This document shows positions 9,871-21,769 of a stretch of 64,000 nucleotides of DNA, in pieces. The notes below the pieces were generated by a model. That model did no database searches. It saw only the letters and a program-made list of their open reading frames with translations, and was not told the origin of the DNA. Position numbers and translations under genes: made by a program. Numbering within the stretch: the stretch's first letter is position 1; each line of letters opens with the position of its first letter. The stretch comes from Lonicera japonica (Eukaryota > Streptophyta > Magnoliopsida > Dipsacales > Caprifoliaceae), in NCBI GenBank assembly GCA_021464415.1, contig CM038468.1, positions 26,069,325 to 26,133,324 of the forward strand, in the 5' to 3' direction.

Positions 9871-11588
9871 ACAGGAAAAGTGACTATAAAATTTCAAAGT
9901 TACCAAGGTTATAATATAAATTAAGTAACCTTACTATTATATAATCTTACGTTTTATATGTAAAATCCTGCGATAAATCATATGTTATTAGTCATATTAC
10001 CTATACTAAATACATACTTGGAATTTATCTTACAGTTATCACATATACTTGTTATAAATGCCCAATTTAATTGATAATTTGAACGGTTCTCATATTATTA
10101 TAGATTTAACATGAGGTATGTCTAACAGCTCTATACGCCGTATTTTGGAGTATTCAATTTTCATATTACGTTTGCTATATACATATATTTATAATACATT
10201 TATTCAATTTTTATACGAGGTACCAAGTATGATCAGATTGAGTATTATAACTTGTCAAGATGATAAATACTTGAGTATTAAAACTTGTTACTATGATCAC
10301 ATTCAGCATTATAACCATACTTACAACTAATTAAAACTATTGATATACTTCCAATAGATCGAAAGTATAAAATAATGCGTTTTAAGACCAATAGTCGCAT
10401 AGCGATGGTATGACCTAGATATATTTTCCCTTAATTTTGCCCGTAACCATATTAGTATTATATATGCATTACATTTTTTTTTTTACACTTAGTCAAACGC
10501 TGATAACTATATATATATACACATGTCATTTTTATAGTTTAAGTACTTGTATACACATCTATATTATGTATTTACCACATCACTTGTTAACAGCTACTTA
10601 CTATGTATTTGTTCTCAAACACAGTCTTATTGTATTTTATGTTATTTAAATTATAGTTGTACATGACTATATGATGCATTCGTTATATAATTAAATTTTA
10701 ATAATTTTTAGTCTGTATATTTGTAAATTTATTATTAAAATGTATTTGTACAATTTGTATTTGTTTATAGCCTTACGTAAAATATAAAGTACAAATCATC
10801 ATCCGTATGTAAATTTTTATCTTTATATCGTTGTATTTTTTTTTAAACCGTACCTAATTATCAATCGTATATGTACAACCATATTTACACGACGTATATT
10901 TCGTTTATTCAAAACATATATGTTAAAAAAGTTTATAGTTAATTTGTTTTGTTATAAAGTTAAATGGGATATAGGGGAATGCTATGTAAATTGTATCTCT
11001 GTACTATTGTAATTCTTTTTTGTTCAAATTTGTATATTTATGTAATTAATAATTATACATGTATAATTGTACGTAAAAAAATTGTACCTGTATATCATAC
11101 TTTATTCTACCATGATATGTCAAGATTAGATTAAATATATTAGTCAAATAATGCTAATTATCTAATCACACCTTCTCAGAAAACAGCTGGGACCTGGTTG
11201 AAAAACTTGAAACAGCTATATCGATATAATTTATTATGCACATTTTAACCAAAATATATGATATTGTCCACTAAATAAATTACAGCAAATCAATAAACCT
11301 CTTTACCAACGGTGCAAAAAATATTTATAAAGCTTAATTAAATTCACCACCTAGAGGCTACTAATTACAATGTATTTACTCATTTCAAAACTGGTTACTT
11401 TTCCAAACAAATTTAAATAATTTTCAAAAAATTTGAATATCCCTCCATATACACTTTCCACTTTTCACATATTACCGCCAAAAACATGTATATTTAACAC
11501 CATGAATAGGACACCCCAAACTAACTGAAAATAATTAAAACTTGTTAGTTGTATATATATACACACACACATATATATATATTTAATA
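9871..11588. other. AT-rich non-coding stretch
   Basis: Very AT-rich with short TA and CA/TA runs (10509, 11553-11581). No gene recognised. ORFs at 10118 and 10437 have random-looking composition. Confidence 0.55.
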
Positions 11589-11908
11589 ATGGATTTTATG
11601 TGCTATTGTGGACACACTGCTGTTACAAGGACATCAACTACCTCCAAGAATCCTGGTCGTCGTTTTCTTACTTGCTGCAATGGCCCTGTGAGTTTTTATA
11701 TTTTTTAATTATTTATATTACAATATATACATTACTCGATGCATTTATAGAAAACCTAATTTTTTGCAGAATAACGGATGCGGTTTTTTTTTGGTGGGAA
11801 GATGTTGCAATTTGGATTCACTGTAATCGAAGGATTAGAAGATGGGAGAAGTTATTGTGGATTTGGTTCATTATATCTATCATCGTTATACTAAAATTTA
11901 TCCAGTAA
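11589..11908 (+). pseudogene. small GRF-type zinc-finger protein gene, two exons, frameshifted, copy A
   Basis: Exon 1 (11589-11687) starts at ATG and encodes CYCGHTAVTRTST...NPGRRFLTCC, the first half of a zf-GRF domain (CxC, NPGRRF, C). It ends at a consensus donor GTGAGT; exon 2 starts at 11770 after TTGCAG with NNGCGFF. A run of nine T in exon 2 puts the expected WWED end of the domain and a C-terminal hydrophobic helix (KLLWIWFIISIIVILKF) one base out of frame; eight T would fit. The layout (GRF finger plus C-terminal membrane helix, about 75-80 residues) is common for small plant GRF proteins, which bind nucleic acid. Copy C has the same nine T. It may be a pseudogene or a homopolymer error. 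Confidence 0.65.
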
Positions 11909-12391
11909 ACAACTTAACAATATTGTAATATCTGTTTGGATGATTCATCTATTAGAGCCACACAATCCAAATCCATTGTACGAAGTTATTTAATAACTAT
12001 TTGCAATATAATATAACATCTTCGTAATTTAAGTATATAACAATATATGTGCATCTTATTGTTCTTAGTAATAACATAATAATGATTTATTCAATGTTTA
12101 AACCACACAAAAAAAAGGAAAGTTTATATTCACGTGCCTTGAATGATAATATTACACAAGGGAAATTTCTAAAATTAATATATATATTTAACATTACCTT
12201 AATTATCCATTTATATTAATAAAAAATACTAACAAAATGCACTGAATATGTAGTTCTCAAATAATTAAAAATAAATAAGAATAACCATACCAAATATAGC
12301 AAAATAAAAATAGTTTCTTAACCAAAGTTGCAATCTTCTTTTTTTTTTTCCGAAAATGAAATACCTAATTTTAAATCTCCAAACAATATCA
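11909..12391. other. intergenic stretch between GRF and acidic-protein genes
   Basis: AT-rich spacer between two genes pointing toward each other. No terminator or gene recognised; same in copy C. Confidence 0.5.
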
Positions 12392-12880
12392 TCAATCTCC
12401 AGCAAACGGATTTTTGGAGGAGGAGCTGTGTGCGTAAAGATCATTATCTTCGGGTTCCGATCGATCTTCATTATTATTTGTATTTTCATCATCGCCGGTA
12501 GTTGTATCACTGTTGTTTAGATTTTCATTCTCTTCTCTCTCCAAATCAATCATGTCCTCCACCCAAGGCTGTTCTTCGTGATACAACCCATTGCCATGTT
12601 CAGTATCCTCGTCATCTTCATCGTTGTCTTCGTTGTCTACTGTCCCATCACTCCCATGTTCATCATCATCAACGTTATCTTCTATGTCATCATCCACATT
12701 TGCACCATGAATCTCTTGTCCAACGATGTTTGCATCTGTATTAACAGCATTACGTTCAGTATCTGATTGACTGAAACCTTGTGGGGATGTTTGTTCATTC
12801 ACCTTTTGGCGCTTGGTTGGTTCATCAATTTTTTGTAAACTGTTTGTTCTTTTAAGAGACCTGTCACTATTATCAGACAT
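12392..12880 (-). CDS. acidic, low-complexity hypothetical protein, copy A
   Basis: 162 codons starting MSDNSDRSLKRTNSLQK. A basic N-terminal part with a likely bipartite nuclear signal (KRTNSLQKIDEPTKRQK) is followed by a long Asp/Glu/Asn-rich tract (about residues 60-155) and a short end NPFAGD. No catalytic or binding domain is visible. Composition suggests a nuclear acidic protein or the N-terminal exon of a longer one; the stop could be reached by reading past a splice site. Copy C keeps the whole frame with one change (Asp to Asn), while other genes of the block are broken, which argues mildly for a real coding sequence. Confidence 0.45.
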   Translation of the reverse strand: MSDNSDRSLKRTNSLQKIDEPTKRQKVNEQTSPQGFSQSDTERNAVNTDANIVGQEIHGANVDDDIEDNVDDDEHGSDGTVDNEDNDEDDEDTEHGNGLYHEEQPWVEDMIDLEREENENLNNSDTTTGDDENTNNNEDRSEPEDNDLYAHSSSSKNPFAGD

Positions 12881-13851
12881 GATTGTTCCTTCTGGGTTTT
12901 TCCGTTATTTGTATGTGGTCATTAGCAGCATTTAAACCCATTTAAAAGGACTTGACGATTGGCCAAATGATCATGACGCTTGAAATTCCGACCTTGTTTG
13001 AAAAACACTACAACAATTCATTGTGTGATATTATGCGAGTTGTTACTAACAAACTCTCTCCATGCGGGCCAAGTATATATAACTGCATTCACCTCTCATT
13101 AGGCAAGCCTTAAGGGAGTGTGTTTGTGATAATAAATTTACAATATGGGGTGTTTTTGACAAGGGTTTTTTTTGTGAAAATACCACCGCTCTAAAATAAT
13201 GAAAAAAAAATTAATAGAAAATGAGTAAAATTTTCTTCCTGACAGTGGTTTTTGAGACAAAAAATTTTGAGGAATAATAATTTTATTTTTTTCAAAATAA
13301 GGGCTTGTTTTGCATGATGTGTTTTTATTTTTTAACAAATATATTTTTTTGTCTCTCCTAAACTATAATTTAATGTCAAATAAACAACGATAGATAATAA
13401 TACATTAGAAAAAGGATTGCAAACTTAACTTTTGCATAGCAATTTTTTTTATCATGTATGCTTTTGTCAATAAATGGATTTAAAATTTTAACTTGTTGAA
13501 ATAACTGTAAAGCCATGTAAAACACTTGTGTATAGTATCTGCTAAAAAACATTTAGTACAAATTTAATTATGCATAATGCTATAAAAAAATTACAATCCG
13601 AAAATATATTGCAAAGTTAATGCTGAACTATTTCGTAGTTTGGTCAAGACAAATCCTTAATTTATAGTATAATATTTTTTATATTTTTTTTACAAAAACA
13701 TTTCTAACAAGACCGTTTTCTAATATCACATATAATTAATAAATATTACAAATTAAATGTTGGGAGATCCAAAGAGAAAGGATGCTAAGACCGTTTATAT
13801 TAATCATTACAAATTTTATAATACAAAAATTTGTAAAAACTGGCATAAGAG

Positions 13852-13887
<36 letters not shown>

Positions 13888-13970
13888 TGTCACATGCAAT
13901 GTAATTGATTAAATATTTTAAATTAATATGTTAACTAGAATTTAATGGAAGATTGAATCATTGGATATGG
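12881..13970. other. non-coding stretch with CT microsatellite
   Basis: Nothing coding recognised apart from a (CT)15 run near 13855-13884. Includes the 5' flank of the minus-strand acidic protein gene (12881-13130). Confidence 0.5.
13855..13884. repeat. (CT)15 microsatellite, copy A
   Basis: Perfect CT run of about 15 units; the homologous run in copy C (41553-41590) has 19. Confidence 0.9.
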
Positions 13971-14719
13971 TAGGAGTGTAAACGGACCGGATACTACACT
14001 ATTTATTATTGGTATCTTCTTAAAATTTACTATCAAAATTCTTATCCGTATCCCTTCAGATACTATATTAAACTATTCTTATTTTTATCATATCAGATAT
14101 CTCGGATTCGGATAACATCCCTAACCATTTTTCTATATAATTATATACATTTTTTTATTTTTTGCTAACCTAAAAATTAGCTCAATCTTAAAAATATATT
14201 TGATTACATAATTTTTCAATTAAAATGTCACATTATGCAAGTTGTAACTCAAATAATGATTGTTTTTCTTCCTGTATAACCCAATAAGATTTACGTTAAA
14301 ATTATAATTTAATCACACAGATTAAAATTTAAATTCAAAGTTGAAAATCTCTATAATTTTGAATTTGATATGGTCTCGTAAATTGAATGCTAGGAAATCA
14401 CATATGTTGTAAATAGTTTGCAGCCAATTGTTTTTTAGTTTATGTTTTTTGGTAAATTGGACCTGCTTGTGCACACCAGAATAAATCATGTTTGATTTTT
14501 TTAAATGGGGAGAGATATATATACTAAATTATAACGAATACGGATATCCGCAAATACTAATAATCCACCTCAGATACGGATTATCCAAGTCGAATGCTAT
14601 CACTATCCATTTTCTCGGATATTTATAAATACAATCAAAATCCTCTTTTTCTAATATTCATTTGGATAAATATAAATTCGGAAAGGATTCTGATTTTCGA
14701 ATACCCATTTACACCCCTA
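13971..14719. mobile_element. hAT-like MITE, copy A (749 bp)
   Basis: Terminal inverted repeats TAGGAGTGTAAACGG and the complement of CCATTTACACCCCTA, flanked by GATATGGT on both sides (13964-13971, 14720-14727; the T is shared with the TIR). The 8-bp duplication and TAGGGGTGTAAA-type end fit hAT-derived elements. The ends are rich in GGATA/TATCC motifs in both orientations. No ORF. Confidence 0.8.
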
Positions 14720-15104
14720 GATATGGTCTATGTTTTGTGCAAATTTTGAGAAAAATAAAGAACACATGAGCTTGTATAATAATGTTAAAGAAAATTTACT
14801 TTAATTGAGCAAGTGTCACCTAATGAATTATTACAAGTTTTACTCCTAATCAAGGGATATTTTGCCAATGCACTCCACATGATGGATCTAATTTGAGATT
14901 GTACCCTACATTTTCAAATCGTTGAAAATGCACTCCACCATTCTCCACACATGCTAACACACGTTATATTTTAAACAAACTAACCAAAATATCCCTTTTT
15001 GGGACAAAACTAAATATAGACATTGAAAACAATAATGATGCACCATCTATTATAAAAGCAACCAAAAAGACGTAGTAGAATCACCAGTAAAATTGAGCAA
15101 GAAA

Positions 15105-15370
15105 ATGGGTGGAAGTGGTGAGCCTTTACCTACCAATTCCAAGGTATATGATGAATCTTTTCATTTTTTGCCCATAGTTACAATGCTTCATTTTAACACA
15201 GCAATGACCCCTTTGATGATATCTCTGTTTCACAGCACTTCTACTGTGGTGATGAAGGCCATTGGGTGAAATCATTCCATCTAAAGAATAGACTATGTAA
15301 ACTTGGCCGGTGCCCACAAAGGATGTCTCTGTATCAACTCAAGAACACAGTTGTGGATATAGGTTTCTGA
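15105..15370 (+). CDS. possible short two-exon gene, copy A
   Basis: Exon 1 (15105-15143) begins ATGGGTGGAAGTGG and ends AAG before a GTATAT donor. Exon 2 (15236-15370) follows TTTCACAG and keeps the frame to TGA. The product would have about 57 residues with HFYCGDEGHW and a later CKLGRC, a Cys/His pattern like a zinc knuckle but not matched to a named family. Identical structure in copy C (42811-43076). It could equally be a leftover of a larger gene or chance. Confidence 0.25.
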
Positions 15371-16198
15371 AATGTAAATGGTAAACACAATGCAAGGTGC
15401 TTGACTGGGTGGATACACTTTAAGTTAGGGAAGAAATGAATGAAGCATCATCAAGCAACACAATACGTACAAGTGCAAATGCAAATGTTAAAGTCACAAT
15501 GAAAGAGAAGGGGAAGAAAGTCACTTATGAATGATAAGTGAATGATGTAATTGGGCTAGTAAGTAATTTTTTTTAAAGTAATATGTATTTCCATTACCAT
15601 ATAAGCATCCAAATTTACAAACAGGCATAGCAAAAACATTTAACAAATAAAAAATCATTTAAATAAAGTGTATTCCCAGACAAAAAGGGTGCATGAGCAG
15701 GGGGGATTAATGGAGGGAGATGTGATGCAAGTAAGGGAGAAGATATAACAATGTAGAGAGAGTGATTTCCTGCTTTCCTCTAACACAAAATTGAAACCAA
15801 AAGCTAAAAGAGAATATACTCGATTCATAGTTGCAAGAGCAATTGAAAGTTGAAACATGAGATTTCTTTAATAGATCCAACTAGTCTCTCCATTATATAT
15901 ATTTGAGGGGTGAAAAATAAAAGAGATGAAAGAGTAAAGTAAAACTAAGTGATGTTGCCTAAAAATGGACAAGTTCCACGCTAGCATGGAGGGAATAAGT
16001 GAACATCAAAGTACACATGCACATAATTTTAACTAGTAAAGAGAGATGGATATTAAATATGCAGAATGTAAATGAGACAAATATTTACATGTGGTTTGCC
16101 TCAGGGGGGACTATGTCTACACAAGGAAAATATAGGGCCAAGTTGTATTATAATAGATGAATACATGGTGGCCATGGATGGCATTTATATAGTATTTT
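15371..16198. other. non-coding stretch
   Basis: No gene or element recognised; the ORF at 15655-15858 (minus) has no family features. Present in copy C. Confidence 0.5.
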
Positions 16199-16919
16199 GA
16201 GTAAACAGCCCATTTAGCCACTAAACTTTCAATTTTATACCACTTTGCTCACTTAACTTTAAAATGAACCACTTTAATTATCAAACTTTTTAGTAAGTAC
16301 CATATTTCCCATTTCGTCCAAATGAACTGTTAAAAATGACAGGATTAAGCAATGTGCCTAGCACATGACTTCATTTAAGGCCAAAATGGTCAATTTACAT
16401 TAAAAATACACCAAACCTCCATCTAGTACAGCAATGCCCATTCAGATCCCTATCCCCTTTCAAAATTCCTACCAGAGAAAATACTCGTTGAAGACCCAAT
16501 AAGTAACCATCCTCTGTTTGAGTTTGCAGAAAAATAGAATAAAACCATCATTTCAGGTGAATAGACGGACACATAAAAAAATCTTGCACTTAACCCCAAA
16601 ATTCAACTAAAATTTCAACTGTGGGTACTAGAAGAACAATGACGATCCATACAACAAAACAGCAATGATTGACGAATTAACAAAGATGATTCAACAATAT
16701 AACTAAATACCTAAATCCATCAAACAAAACACTTATAATTTGAATCGGGTCTGAATCCAAAATCACAAACATAGCTCAATGGAAATAGATTTAGACTTCA
16801 AATTTGAATCAGGTCTGAATCCAAAACCCTTTTTTGCAAATTATTTCTTTGAGTGGAATGTGAGAGCACCATTGGAGGTCATATACGAAGCTTATGAAGG
16901 TGAAAAAGAAGATGCAAAT

Positions 16920-18598
16920 TGTTGACCTTAAAGTCAATTAATCTTATTTTGATAATTACAATAAGTTAATAAAGTGTTATTTAACTCGGTTGTTCCAATG
17001 ATGATAGCCATTTTAACCGATATATCTTCCGACCAAGTGTAACTTCAAATCGAAGCAAATCTCACACAAGCTTTACAATCGTCTCTACTCACAAGAAATG
17101 AACTCAAGTGATATACATGTGCTATACGAAGCCAAGAAAAGATCTAGATCATCAAGCAAGTGAAGATATGCACAAGAATGATCTCCACATATTCTACAAG
17201 TTATCAAAACCAAGAAAGGATCAAGAACATCAAACAAGTAAAGATACGCACAAGAAAATCAAGCATCACGAAGACTCGAATTATCATTAAATGGAGTGAG
17301 TGCTTAGATTTTATATTATTAAAGATAAATATTTATTTCTTTTGATCAAATCATATTTATACCTATAGCTTAAATTTATAATTTAAATTTATTTTTCAAA
17401 CATATTAATTAATTGAAATATCTTTTATTGTAAAAAAATATTGATTCAAACTAAATTGCTTAAAATATTATTTAATTGAAATTGAATTTATTTTTTACAA
17501 AATGTAAAGCATAATTTTTACAAAAATCGAGTTTCAAAATAAATTCATATTAATTTTAAATGATCATATTTTAAGCTATAATAAAAATAGGTATCTTAGA
17601 AACATATCTTTGAGGTTCAAAAATCATTATAATCTTATTTAGAACTTAATTGTTAAATTGCAAAAATATATATTTTTTTTACATTAAAAATTCGCTCAAT
17701 TTTTGCCCAGTTTTGATCTAATGGTAAGATGGAGGCCTTCCCGAACTCCGATCATTTTGAAATTTTTACAGTAGTTAGACAACATCTCCTGGAAATTTTA
17801 ACTAAAATTTGAGCATGATCCAACGGTCAAATTAGGAGAAATTAACAAAACAAATTTGAATTTTTTGTCAAAACTAGCTGTTGGAAAATTTGAAAATGTA
17901 TACCTTGGAGCCAAAACCTCTCTTAATCATCCCCAACGGCCATATGGTTTTGCAAGCTATAAATATGAGGTCCTAGACATGTTTTAACACACCTTGAATC
18001 ATTCTAATACGCTATTATTCATATATTCAAATATACAAAGATTGAAGAACACATTTTGATCAATCTTTCATTTTTGAGCTATATACTTTGATCAATTTTG
18101 ATATCTCTTAGTGTGAGCTTCATTTGTATTTTTTTATACACAAAAGAGATATTGTACATTGGTGTTAGCCACCAAAACTTATTCAAATCATATTTGTGAG
18201 AGGTGTATCTCATAGAATAGCAAGAGGGATTTCTTGTGAGAGTATTGAGGGTGTTTCAATACTTGTAAGAGTGTGTGAGAAGAATATACTTGTAGAGGTT
18301 TGATCTTCACCCGGAAGGAGATCGGTTATAGTGGAAATTCTCGGGGAACTAACCGAGCGCGGAGTAGGGGAACAAGCCGAACCGTGTGGACAAAAATCTT
18401 CGACTTCGATCGGTTCAATCTTTCTATCTCTTGCTCTATTATATTGTGCTATTTATTCATTGTGTTTGGAATTAACTTTGTTCTTCATTGCTTGATAAAT
18501 ATAGACATCAAATATTTTTAAATCATTTTTAAAAATCCTATTAAGTTTTAAAAACCCTATTCACCCCCCCCCCCCTCTAAGGTATTTTTCGACCTACA
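16920..18598 (+). repeat. solo copia LTR, copy A (1679 bp)
   Basis: Starts TGTTGACCTTAAAG and ends GACCTACA with no internal retrotransposon sequence. Flanks CAAAT and AAAAT (one mismatch) may be the 5-bp duplication. Same family as the LTR at 2142, with the TATA block at 17958. Solo LTRs arise by recombination between the two LTRs of a full element. Confidence 0.82.
17958..17965 (+). promoter_or_regulatory. putative LTR TATA box (solo LTR, copy A)
   Basis: TATAAATA in the block shared with the LTR at 3004. Confidence 0.5.
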
Positions 18599-18961
18599 AA
18601 AATGACAACGTTTTAAACGAGAATCAAGACGAAAGATTGATGAATAATAACCATGAATTTTCTTTGTAGCTTTCTATGCATCTTCTTCTCAGGTTGCCAC
18701 TCCGACGTCAAGTCCGGCGAGGTCTGAAGGGGCATTGCTGTAGAGGTTTTGGTGTATTTTTAATGTAAATTGACCATTTTGGCCTTAAACAAGCTCATGT
18801 ACTAAGCACATGGCTTAATTCTGACTTTTTACGGTTCATTTGGACGTAATGGGAAATATTATACTCGCTGAAAAGTTTGATGGTTAAGTGGCTCATTTTA
18901 ATTTTAAGTGGACAAAGTGGTACAAAACTAAAATTTTAGTGACCAAATGGGCTGTTTACTC

Positions 18962-19944
18962 TATGATTTTTCTCTTTGGAACTACCATTTCTAAGGAAGA
19001 AGAAGGGTTAAATTTGTCTCTCTATAGTTAGGTTTCTTCTTCTAGGCTAAGTTGTTTCTTGTTTGAAGTTGAGGCCCACCCCTTTATTTATATAAAACAT
19101 AAAGGGGACACCAGAATAAGAGTGAGTGGATGAGGACCATGGTACCACAGTGAGTGGAGTGGTGAGCTAGGTATATGCTCTGTGAACTAATGAGACACCT
19201 CCTTTGTACAAAATTGTTATGCATGTATGAGAGATGAGACGTGCGCTGAATATATATACTGATACTTTGCCCTTTTTGGTACTGAAAATATAATTTGCCT
19301 ACTGTAATTTTGTGTCTTGTGAGGCCAAGGTGAATTAGTTCGATCCTTGACTGAGCTGAACAGGTTCTTTAGCCAAGGTGATCACTCAGGCCTAGTAAAT
19401 TAGGCCAAAGTGTTCACTTAGGCATAACTGATCCAGGCTAAGGTGGTCATTTAGGCCTTGCTGATTTAAGTCAAAGATGAGCTCTTCATATTTGAGTTGG
19501 GCCGTATGACCATGGCCCAATATTTCACTTTTGGAGTTCGTCTTTCTCACGCCAGTCATTTTATCAGGCCTAATTAATCAATCAATTGTCGCCACTTAAT
19601 TTACGATTATGACGAGTAAAGTGATAGAAAAGCCCCACATCACAATGGAATTGTCCAAAAATAGAAATAAGTAAAAACCAGGGAGACAAGGGATGAGTGG
19701 CATAGGATATTCTGAGGTGGAAGGACATTTTGGTGTTGTTTTTTTGCTTAAAGGAAGTTCAAAAGTATGTTTATTAATGGTTTATAATATATTTATAAAA
19801 AATATAATAAAGAAAAATTTGGTTCGGTTCAATAAATGAACTTAAGGATATAAAAAACTGTTATCGTTATATAGTAAATTGTTAGTTAACAACTTTGATT
19901 TACCAATTTTAACCAATTCAGTTAAGTTCCAATTTTTCATTTTT
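18962..19944. other. non-coding stretch up to the assembly gap
   Basis: Holds a small 33-bp minisatellite (19371-19470). From about 19600 the sequence differs from copy C by many one- and two-base indels, unlike the rest of the block, suggesting a poor-quality contig end. No gene recognised. Confidence 0.55.
19371..19470. repeat. 33-bp minisatellite, three units, copy A
   Basis: Three imperfect units of the form RGCCAAGGTGATCACTYAGGC followed by about 12 variable bases; a partial unit precedes at 19322. Also in copy C near 46971-47069. Confidence 0.65.
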
Positions 19945-20044
19945 NNNNNNNNNNNNNNNNNNNNNNNNNNNNNNNNNNNNNNNNNNNNNNNNNNNNNNNN
20001 NNNNNNNNNNNNNNNNNNNNNNNNNNNNNNNNNNNNNNNNNNNN
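19945..20044. other. assembly gap, exactly 100 N
   Basis: A run of 100 N, the usual placeholder for a gap of unknown length. True distance and even adjacency of the flanks are not established. Confidence 0.99.
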
Positions 20045-20118
20045 AACGTTTTAAATCCGCATTAAGTTTTTAAAATCCTATTCACCCCCCTTTTAGGATT
20101 ATTTTTCGACCAACAACA

Positions 20119-21033
20119 TTCATTTCAGACTGTAACAATGGTCTGATAAATGCAATCAAAGAGTGGTTTCCCGAACACCCCCATGCGTATTGCTACCATC
20201 ATTTCAGGGTTAACATATAGTCAAAATTCCCAGGTTCGACTAACAGTGATACACGTGATAAGGTTATCAAACTGTTCACTGTATATGCATACACTTACTC
20301 AAAGAAAAGGTTCCACAGAGCATTAGAGGAAATGAAAAGGGAAGGGGGTGAAGTAATCGAAAAGTTTTTAAGAACAATCCCATTTGAAAACTTTGCTAAT
20401 TCATACTTTCCAGGGGAGCATTACGGGGAAATGTGTTCAAATATTGTTGAATCATTCAATTCAATGGTACTCGAGGAAAGGACACTACCAATCATTCAGC
20501 TAGTAGATGGTATATGGTCCAGGTTAATGCGGTTTATTGGCGATCGATCACATGATGCTAGTAGGTGGACATCTATTTTATGCACAAAATTATAAAAGCT
20601 GATGAATGCACACATTAAGGCTGGTGAGAACTGGATTGTGAACCGTTCCAGTTCTGGCGTGTATGAAGTCCTTGCAGACCACATGTGCAAAGTTGATATA
20701 TTCGCACGCACTTGCTCATGCATGCAGTGGAAATTACTTGGCTTCCCTTGCGTTCACGCAGTAACCGTTATGAAGTTCCTCGAGGAGCACTATTTAAAGG
20801 TGGAAACGTTTAGAGAATGTTATTCAAATAACATCTTGCCAATCATCCAGCACGTGGATGATATGCCGGATGAGGAAGATGTTCCTTTGCTGCTTCCACC
20901 CAAAACGAAGACACAACCTGGTACGCCACGTTTGAATCGTATCAAGTCAACAGGTGAGGTAGGGAAGATAAAATGTGGTCGATGTGGTCAGCTGTGCGGT
21001 CACAATAAGAGGACATGTTCAGAGAATATTTAA
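20119..21033 (+). pseudogene. Mutator-like transposase C-terminal part, copy B
   Basis: Same MuDR transposase fragment as at 3696: DDE-domain part, SWIM finger and zinc knuckle. Two in-frame stops at the equivalent places (TAG, and TAA after CTKL at 20593-20595). Coding differences from copy A include Ser to Gly near the first Met, Ile to Thr and Gln to Lys near the C-terminus; it matches copy C at each of these. Confidence 0.88.
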
Positions 21034-21769
21034 GATTATTTAATATTATTCTGTTTCATTACCAACTAAATAAAGTGTGCATTTGGGATGCATCATGTCA
21101 ATCATCTGTTTAGTTTATTTGTTACTTATTTCTATTAGTCCTAAGTTGTTATTCCTTCGTTTTAGTTTTCAGTTGGGTCTTTATTGTTATGATCAATAAA
21201 ATTTAAGTTATCAATATATCTTATATGTGTGAATGTACTTGTTTGAGGTGCCTTTTACTGTCTACGATTTTGAGTCTGATATTGAATGGGTTATAGATTC
21301 ACTAAGTGTATATAGTTGGTAGTGTGGATACATAATTTTTGTCCACCGATTTGAACCTAAAATAATTCATTTAAAATAATTGTTATTATTGAGCATTTTA
21401 AGTAGTTAATTGCTTTTGTGTATAATACATATATTCACAAAGAATATTTAAATCATTTTTTACTTGGATGACACTCTTAGATGAAACAATTGCTTTACAG
21501 GTATTGCACATATAAAGTACTAGATTAAATTATACAAGGAAAATATTAGATTAATTTAAATCAAACACTTAGCATATTTAGAAATAAAATGGTAAACAAG
21601 TATACGAACACACAATCTCATATGAGTTAATTAATCTATAGGTATCACAATATGAAGTGATAAAGTCATATACACGTTCAAAAGCTTCAATTAACTTAGA
21701 TGTCGATAATATTATAAATCAATATGTATGTATAATTTAGATTATAAATGAAGATGCATGTACAATTTT

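Larger units (their letters stand above)
16199..18961. mobile_element. long-TIR (Mutator-like) element interrupted by a solo LTR, copy A
   Basis: Inverted ends GAGTAAACAGCCCATTT at 16199 and 18961, with TIR similarity of about 250 bp (16199-16450 against about 18715-18961, including CATTTTGGCCTTAAA and TACAGCAATGCCC). Flanking 9-mers TAGTATTTT and TATGATTTT agree at 7 of 9 positions, compatible with a decayed Mutator-type duplication. Without the 1679-bp LTR inside, the element is about 1.1 kb. No transposase. Confidence 0.7.
3283..19944. repeat. large duplicated block, copy A
   Basis: Matches copy C (31005 to about 47541) along its whole length with the same order of elements; the offset is about 27.7 kb and differences are scattered substitutions and small indels. 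It begins where copy C meets the CACTA terminus and ends at the N gap. Copy A is the outlier: at positions such as 3829, 3927, 4075, 4173 and 4530, copies B and C agree with each other against A. Confidence 0.9.

Noticed and set aside
12502..12766. Plus-strand His/Cys-rich frames over the acidic protein (also at 40201)
   Set aside because: Shadows of the Asp/Glu codons read in reverse.
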